DNA of 64,000 bases, from contig NC_079496.1 of NCBI RefSeq assembly GCF_030052815.1, positions 14,027,100 to 14,091,099 on the forward strand, written 5' to 3'. How positions within the stretch are numbered: the stretch's first letter is position 1; each line of letters begins with the position of its first letter. The translations under genes and the position numbers were made by a program. Origin of the DNA: Hevea brasiliensis. Lineage: Eukaryota > Streptophyta > Magnoliopsida > Malpighiales > Euphorbiaceae. This document shows, piece by piece, positions 57,560 to 64,000 of the stretch. Below the pieces are notes generated by a model. It made no database searches. It was not told where the DNA came from and saw only the letters and a list, made by a program, of their open reading frames with translations.

Positions 57560-59256
57560 TCTGAGATTGTCCACATTGGGCACACATATCCTAGAACCTT
57601 GCACTAGGGCGCTATCATTAGCAAATCCAAACTCACCACCTTCATCCTGCTGTACTCTTTCTATGATCTTCATCAATTGTTGGTCTCTATGCTGGGAAAC
57701 TCTGACTCTATCTCGCAGGTCTAGTCTCACTGAAAAATGAGCCAACAATACCCCCTCATCTGAAAGATCTAGGATTAGACCTTGATCCATCAACTCATGT
57801 ACTTCCTGAATCAACGGTCTCTTCTTCGCTAATAGGTGCACCAAGCTGCCAGGAGATTTTCTGCTCAAAGCATCTGCTACTACATTGGCCTTCCCAGGGT
57901 GGTACTGGATGGTGCAATCATAGTCCTTTAGAAGCTCCATCCATCTCCTCTGTCTCAAGTTTAAATCCCTCTGTTGGAAGATGTACTTCAAACTCTTATG
58001 GTCGGTGTATATCTCGCTCACTTCACCATACAGGTAGTGTCTCCAGACTTTTAGTGCAAAGACTACAGCCGCCATTTCCAAATCATGGGTGGGGTAATTC
58101 TGTTCATGCCTCTTCAGCTGCCTTGAAGCATAAGCCACTACTTTTCCATTCTGCATCAAAACACACCCTAAGCCAACTCTGGAGGCATCACAATACACGG
58201 TATATCCTTCACCACTCATCGGTAGTGTCAACACCGGGGCAGTGGTTAGACACTCCTTAAGCTTCTGGAAACTCTCCTCACAATCATCTGTCCAAATGAA
58301 TGGAACATTCTTCCGATTTAACTTAGTTAGGGGAGCCGCTATCCTAGAAAAATCTTGCTCAAAACTCCTATAGTAGCCAGCTAGAACTAGAAAACTTCGC
58401 ACCTCAGTGACTGTTGTAGGCCTAAGCCAATAGTTACAGCTTCAATTTTCTTGGGATCTACTTGAATGCCTTCACTAGAAACCACGTGTCCCAAGAATGA
58501 GATGCTTTCTAGCCAAAATTCACATTTTGAAAATTTGGCATATAGCTGGTGCTCCCTCAAAGTCTGCAACACCATCCTCAAGTGCCACACGTGTTCTTCC
58601 TCAGTCCGAGAGTATACCAAAATGTCATCTATGAATATGATGACAAAACGGTCCAGGAATGGCCTAAACACCCTGTTCATTAAGTCCATGAAGGCTGCTG
58701 GTGCATTAGTGAGTCCAAAAGACATCACCAAGAACTCATAATGACCATATCTTGCCCTAAATGCTCTTTTGGACACATCCTCATTCCTGATTCTCAACTA
58801 ATGGTAGCCTGATCGCAGGTCTATCTTGGAAAAGAATCTAGCCCCTTGGAGCTGATCAAACAGATCATCGATCCGAGGAAGTGGATACTTGTTCTTCACA
58901 GTCACCTTGTTCAACTGTCTATAGTCAATACACAACCTCAAGGACCCATCTTTCTTTCTCACAAATAGAACAGGAGCGCCCTAGGATGAAGTGCTCGAAT
59001 GTATAAAATCCTTGTCCAAAAGCTCCTGTAGTTGCTCCTGTAGTTGCTCCTTTAGCTCTTTCAATTCTGGTGGTGCCATCCTGTAAGGCGGCATTGATAT
59101 GGGGTTTGTACCCGGCACAACATCAATGCAGAACTCTATTTCCCTTCCTGGTGGCAACCCTGGAAGCTTCTTAGGGAAGACATCCATGAATTCTCTGACA
59201 ACAGGAACATTTTCCATGTTAACACCTTCTACAGATGTATCTCTTACCAATGCCAA
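57560..59256 (-). pseudogene. X protease end, RT and RNase H
   Basis: Minus strand. LPGLPPGREIEFCIDVVPGT (about 59140) precedes RT; a TAG near 58981 and another at about 58797 (SGYH-stop-LRIR, where A1 has SGYHQLR) break it. RT continues with [18 protein letters not shown] and the catalytic [10 protein letters not shown] (about 58625). After a frameshift near 58400, RNase H follows ([33 protein letters not shown]). The frame runs into the integrase N-terminus ([15 protein letters not shown]), where the insertion cuts it at 57555-57559. Confidence 0.88.
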
Positions 59257-59268
59257 ATACCCTTGACA

Positions 59269-61094
59269 TCATCGCCTCAATATTTTTCTAGCATTAATTG
59301 TTGACACCAAATTATATGGAGCCACACTCCTATCACCATCAAAGCTAAACTCTTCCACACCAAGTATGTGGAAATACACCTTTTTGTTCCTGCAGTCTAA
59401 AGTGGCATAATGCGTTGCCAACCAATCCATCCCCAAAATTACATCGAAATCTATTACTGGTAGAGAAACCAAGTCTGCTGGGAGGATCTTTCCATCCACT
59501 ACTACTGGGCTACCCGGAAAAACCATGTCTACATCTATGTTATCACTAAGTGGGGTAGCTACAGACAAAGGGCATTCTAAAGTTGTAGGGTTTCTACCCA
59601 ATCTCATGGCAAACACAGGGGAGACAAATGAGTGCGTAGCACCCGGATCTATCAAAACACGAGCCTCATAGGAACAGACTAGAAGAATACCTGCCACAAC
59701 TGTATTGGAAGCCTGAGCATCCTGGTGGGTCAGGGTGAAAACTCGAGCTTGACCCCTACCCTGCGTTGTAGAACCCTGATACTGACTTCTACCCCCTGAT
59801 CTGCCTCCAAATCCACGTCCCCCTTGTCCTCGGCCCTGTTGGCCACTGAACTGACTGCCTGCCATGCTGGAAGCACCAGGATACAACTGACGAGGAACAT
59901 TTGCAACAGAACCCTGTGACCCCATCTGTGGCTCGCTGAACACAGGGCATTCCCTAGCAAAGTGACCTTGTTGGCCACATCTGAAGCATACTCCTAAACC
60001 CATCATACAAGGTCCTGAATGTCCTCTTCCACACTATGCACAAGGTGCAAAGAAGGATCCTGAACCAGACCCAGAACTGCTGTATCCCGAACTATGACCA
60101 CTATTGGATCCGTACCCTGGTCTGAATCCTCGAGATTTGTGTCTAAAACCACTCTTCTTGTTCCTACTTCTTCCTCCATAATTACTCTGGCCTCCGCTAT
60201 CCGGAGAACCCATGTGGGGAACACCTAAAGAACCCTCTGCTCTATTTTTCTTTGCCCTTCCGCTGTCATCCACAGCATAGCTAATCTCAATCTGTCTGGC
60301 TCGATCAACCACCACATCAAAAGATTGATCAGACATCATGGCCAGGTTTGCATACCTCCTGTCAAGCCCCTTTAGGAACCTCTTCACCTTCATAGTTTAT
60401 GTAGCTACTGCTGTAGGGGCATACCTGCTCAGTTCCAGAAATTATGTAGCATATTCATCTACAGACCTGCCATTCTACCTTAAGGCCTCACAGGCCCACT
60501 GCTTTTGATCTCTAAAACTTTCTAGTACAAACCGGTTGACAAACAGTTCCACAAACTGGGTCCATAACAAACCTTTCACCCGAGGTAATATGTAGTCATT
60601 CATCCATTGTCTAGGCATAGGCCCCATGACATGCTGCATACACTCTATAAGTCTTTTATCACCAATCGCAATTACATTCTGCACATGCAGGAATCCAAAA
60701 ATCAATATGCATCGTCTGACACATCATAAGTACCAGGCACCAACTTCTTGAAATTGATTATCTGTTTGTAAGGTTCCCCTCTTGGTGCGATGGACTGCTG
60801 TTGTTGGGGAGGGTGGACCATATACTGTGCCATCATATCGATGGTTCTCTGCAAACCAGCTAGAGTAGCTGCCATTGGGTCCATGGGATCCTGTGCCATA
60901 AAAGACTGTTCCTGAACTGGTAGTGGCTGCTCCTCTACTTGAGCAGCTCTAGGCCTCCTACCCCACCTCCTCGGGGCAGGCGCCTCATCCTGTGCCGATA
61001 CCTCGTCAGGCACATCTGGTTCTGGTGCAGTGGCAGCTCTCCTGCTTCTACGCATTTTCCTGAAATTCAGCAACATTAGCCCATTAAATTTCAA
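59269..61094 (-). pseudogene. X gag and protease
   Basis: Minus strand. Gag begins near 61052 (MRRSRRAATAPEPDVPDEVS) and continues with QRTIDMMAQYMVHPP. After a frameshift at about 60702 come the capsid parts WMNDYILPRVKG and MKVKRFLKGLDRRYANLAMM. A Gly/Ser/Arg-rich stretch leads to a zinc knuckle (CFRCGQQGHFAREC, about 59960); a TAG near 60034 interrupts an upstream CxxC. The protease carries VLIDPGATHSFVSP (about 59650) and [17 protein letters not shown]. Confidence 0.87.
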
Positions 61095-61243
61095 AATGAC
61101 ATATTACACACAATTATGTAAGGCAGGAACTAAAAGCAAAGATGACAATGCAAGACGAATGTGGACTCTATTTTCCGCATATGACTCCTAGTAGACTCTT
61201 CCCAACACTTTAGAAAATTATTTCCTATGAATCTGGAGCCTAA

Positions 61244-61255
61244 GCTCTGATACCA
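61244..61255 (-). other. Primer binding site of X
   Basis: On the minus strand TGGTATCAGAGC lies 4 bases inside the 5' LTR end, complementary to initiator-Met tRNA. Confidence 0.92.
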
Positions 61256-61259
61256 CATT

Positions 61260-63885
61260 TATCACGACCCAACCTATGGGCCGGACCGGCACTAGGACCT
61301 GGGCCAGCCTAAAGCCCCCGAGGCCTGTAGTAAGCCTAACTATTCCTTAACCCAACTCTAAGGCCCATTTGGGCCCAATTTCAAGAATTCAATAGGATAG
61401 AGTCCAGCCATAAAGTGGACCTTTCAACGGGGAGTTTTTGACTCACTTGACCTGTAAACACAATATATAATCAATTGGGGAGCTCAGCTCACCCTCCACA
61501 TACTCAAATGTCATAAAAATAAATGGGAGCTCAGCTCCCTCATCCAGTCCAACAAACATGCATATAATAATAAGTTTACAGGCCCAACATGACAATTATA
61601 TTACAGTGCCCAAAACAAATAAATATTTCTAGTACATGCGAAAATTCTAGGAGTTAATAGAATTACACAAACATTAATAAACAACCTGCGAAGGAGAAAA
61701 GCAGGTTAACCACAACAAAAATCCTCCTGTAGCCTGAAAAATAATGAACAGGAGTGAGCGTTCGACTCAGAGAGTAAAATATCAATTTTAACCATAATCT
61801 CTATAACTATCTAAAGCTAATGCACCCTGTAGAGTGAAATGCAACATCAGCAATATTTTCACATCATAACAGCAAAAAGGTAATTTGGAGCACTCACACA
61901 CCCAGTAATGTCAAATCATAAATATATGGAAGCTGATCCCCTATACAGCTCTCTTTAATCTAACCTGTGCCAGCGAAGATCTGAAGCCGGACTTTCGCTT
62001 AATAAACCAAATCGGGGTCCCAGCGAAGAACTCAAGCCGTGTCTACCCAGAAGGACCGGGTCCCAGCGAAGATCTCAAGCCGTGTCTACCAGTCCTATCC
62101 ATAGCCAACACCACATTACACGCACTCCAACGCGCACACACTGCTCCAAATTACCACAACAACATCCATGGCACTTTAACAGTTGTGAATGCAACATAAA
62201 ACGTGCCTAGAGTTTAACTACATAGATATATACATATAAGTGATGCATGGGCATGCTTGAACATATAATAATATTGAAATTACAATTAAAATTAATATTT
62301 TACTCAGACTCGACAACAGTCACTGTGGCGGCTGGGCAGAGGAAGAAGGCTGTCCTGACTCACCTAACAATTTTATTACAATCATTTAATAAATTTGACT
62401 TAATACAAACTAAGAAAAAGACCAAAGACGTCCTAAGTCGTGCCGAAAATCCGGCAGAGTCTCCCCTATACCTAGGACCTATCCAACCTGCAAAATGGGT
62501 TTAAAACACACTTCTATATCCACCAACCATACACCCACAACTCAATCATATCACACAGCCCTCCTGGGCCCATCCGAACAGTCATCAATCACAATATGTA
62601 AAATTATAGTTTAGTCCTTATAATTGATCCTTTTTGCAAAAACTACCCAAATAAACTCTAAAAATTCTAAAACTTTGCCCTGCGGTCCTTAGCAATATTA
62701 TTAAGCTAATGCAAAAAGAATCATAATTTTCTGAGCTACCACGAATATTTTATGGATTTTTAATCCCATTTAAGCACTAGAAAATTACGAAAAAGCAAGG
62801 TTCGAGTTTACCTATGCCGATTCCAATCTCGGGAACGTGCTCGGGGCTTCTGACGACGGTGGGGTAGCCAAAATCCCGATCCAAGTCCAAGACTTTTTCG
62901 GTAGCCGGTCTGTTTGGCCGGAAATTCACAGACCCGGACAACTGTCAAATTTCAGTGAATTGAAGGTACCTACACGAAGCCCACAACACGAGGATTAGTA
63001 TAAAATTTTTACGAAATTTTTTAAGCTCATTTAATGCTCGAAAAAATACTGTGAAGTTTCATGGGGCCCACCGAAAAACGGTGTCAGAAAATTTTGAAAT
63101 TTATATTGCAGCGAAGCTCTCGACGAGTGGAGCGCTCTGGTACTCTCGGTTTCCTCGTGGGGTTCACGGTTTGCGAGAAATCTAGCCCAAAAATCGAAAT
63201 AGGCTAAAACTTCCCGGACAAAAATTGGATAAACTGCTCCATGGATTTTGGTGTTCTTGGTGTCTATGGAAAGCTCTCGAGGTGTAGATGGTGTTTGACA
63301 CAAGACCCGGCCCAATTGGTGGCCGAAAAAGAGGAAAAGAGAGAAGAGAGAAGAGAGAAGAGAGAAGAGAGAAGAGAGAGAAAAAGAGGAAAAGAGGAAA
63401 AGAGAGAAAAAGAGGAAAAGAGAGAAAAAGAGAGAAGAGAGAAAAAAAAAAAAGAAACGCTGGAAGAGAGAGAAGAGAGAAGAAGAAAAAGAGGAAAAGA
63501 GGAAACGCGCGCGGGAAGAAAAAGAAGAAGAAGGAGCTCGCCCGATTCTGCCGGTCCGGTCTGGTCCGGTTCGATTCGGCCGGTTCGATTCAGGGTACCC
63601 AAAATTAAATTTTTACTCTGCCTTGGGACCAAAAACGAGGTCCAAAAATTCTGAAAAAATTCCAGAAAACTCAGAAAAATCCATAGAATCCAAATATATT
63701 TTTACTTTTGCCACGTGGTCTTTAAATTAATTATTTTAAAAATCATCAAAGTTTTATATTTTCGGAAAATCAAACCCGATTCCTAAAATCTGAAAAATTT
63801 TAAATAATTTCCTAAAATTTAAATAAAATTAAAAAATTAATATTACTCACAAAATAATAAATTTAAAAAATTTTGGGGTGTTACA
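61260..63885 (-). repeat. 5' LTR of X
   Basis: About 2626 bp, reading on the plus strand from TATCACGACCC to GGGGTGTTACA. It is closely similar to the left LTR, with the same CAGCGAAGATCTCAAGCC repeats near 61970-62095. The main difference is a purine tract where the left LTR has a GC-rich block. Confidence 0.88.
63325..63536 (+). repeat. Purine tract (GAGAAGA/GAAAAGAG)n in X 5' LTR
   Basis: About 200 bases consist almost only of A and G, in units such as GAGAAGA and GAGGAAAAGAG, broken by CGCTGG and CGCGCGC. It replaces a GC-rich segment present in the 3' LTR at about 40000-40200. Confidence 0.9.
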
Positions 63886-64000
63886 TGATGCCTTCTCAAA
63901 GTAATGGAAACTTTCTCCTTTTTTTATAATTTGTGTTTTAACAACATAAAACAAAAGAAAACCCTAAAGCAGCTCCACTTTACCCGCGTACAAAAAGCAA
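63886..64000. other. Host flank right of X
   Basis: It starts with the TGATG duplication copy and continues the GC-motif repeat (GCCTTCTCAAAG). No gene is visible before the window ends. Confidence 0.5.

Larger units (their letters stand above)
37947..63885 (-). mobile_element. Chromovirus X (Ty3/gypsy, Tekay/Del-like), minus strand, with nested insertions
   Basis: A full-structure element on the minus strand: 5' LTR 61260-63885, PBS at 61244-61255, gag-pol 61094 to 48733, polypurine tract near 48671-48683, 3' LTR 37947-48669. The flanking 5 bases are TGACG (37942-37946) and TGATG (63886-63890), a duplication with one C-to-T change. Its 3' LTR is split by a family-A LTR and its integrase by a 7.55-kb composite insertion; without them it would be about 10.3 kb. 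Domain order and the C-terminal chromodomain place it with Tekay/Del. The coding region has several stops and frameshifts. Confidence 0.88.

Noticed and set aside
63241..63654. Arg/Glu/Lys-rich open frames in the X 5' LTR
   Set aside because: They are the translation of the purine tract, which has no stops in several frames. The other LTR lacks it.

Overview
This window is nuclear DNA from a flowering plant, very probably a eudicot. It is AT-rich and gene-poor, and most of it is nested retrotransposon sequence. The evidence is two Tekay/Del-type Ty3/gypsy chromoviruses with 2.6-4.3 kb LTRs and C-terminal chromodomains, TRIM-type mini-retrotransposons primed by initiator-Met tRNA, a hAT MITE, a tandem cluster of F-box/LRR (FBD-like) genes, and an AP2/ERF gene of the CRF-like ERF118 type. 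A Malpighiales/Euphorbiaceae source is only a guess. I see no gene that is certainly intact. All comparisons below were made by eye.

Layout. 1-816: rearranged TRIM array (family a). 817-31292: five tandem minus-strand copies of one F-box/LRR gene, all broken. Copy 1 is split by a family-B solo LTR (1735-17036, TSD AGAGA), which is itself split by a nearly complete 11.3-kb chromovirus A1 (3477-14774, TSD AATTA). Copy 2 carries a foldback TRIM (20632-20859) and, upstream, a 1.3-kb inverted-repeat element with an ERF coding sequence inside (21244-22575). Copy 3 carries a second foldback TRIM (25339-25812). Copy 4 is the least damaged and copy 5 has lost its F-box half. 31293-37946: AT-rich non-coding DNA with a minisatellite holding ATT microsatellites, a hAT MITE, a third TRIM fragment and a decayed Tat/Ogre-like LTR end. 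37947-63885: chromovirus X on the minus strand, 25.9 kb including its insertions. Its left LTR is interrupted by a chimeric family-A LTR (40426-48534), and its integrase region by a 7.55-kb composite insertion (50005-57554) bracketed by tRNA-like foldback elements. 63886-64000: flanking host DNA.

Main point of interest. Three unrelated families (TRIM family b, the tRNA-like foldback, and the ERF-carrying element) show the same unusual design. A unit that begins with TG reads back in inverted orientation, so both outer ends are the same LTR-type terminus, and the unit sits between perfect 5-bp target duplications. In the TRIM copies the point of inversion falls at or just after the tRNA primer binding site. 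One reading is that snap-back reverse-transcription products (LTR-PBS-inverted LTR) can be integrated as palindromes. The tRNA-like foldbacks also carry internal Pol III A-box and B-box motifs, which recalls the 5S promoter in Cassandra TRIMs. I do not recognise that family.
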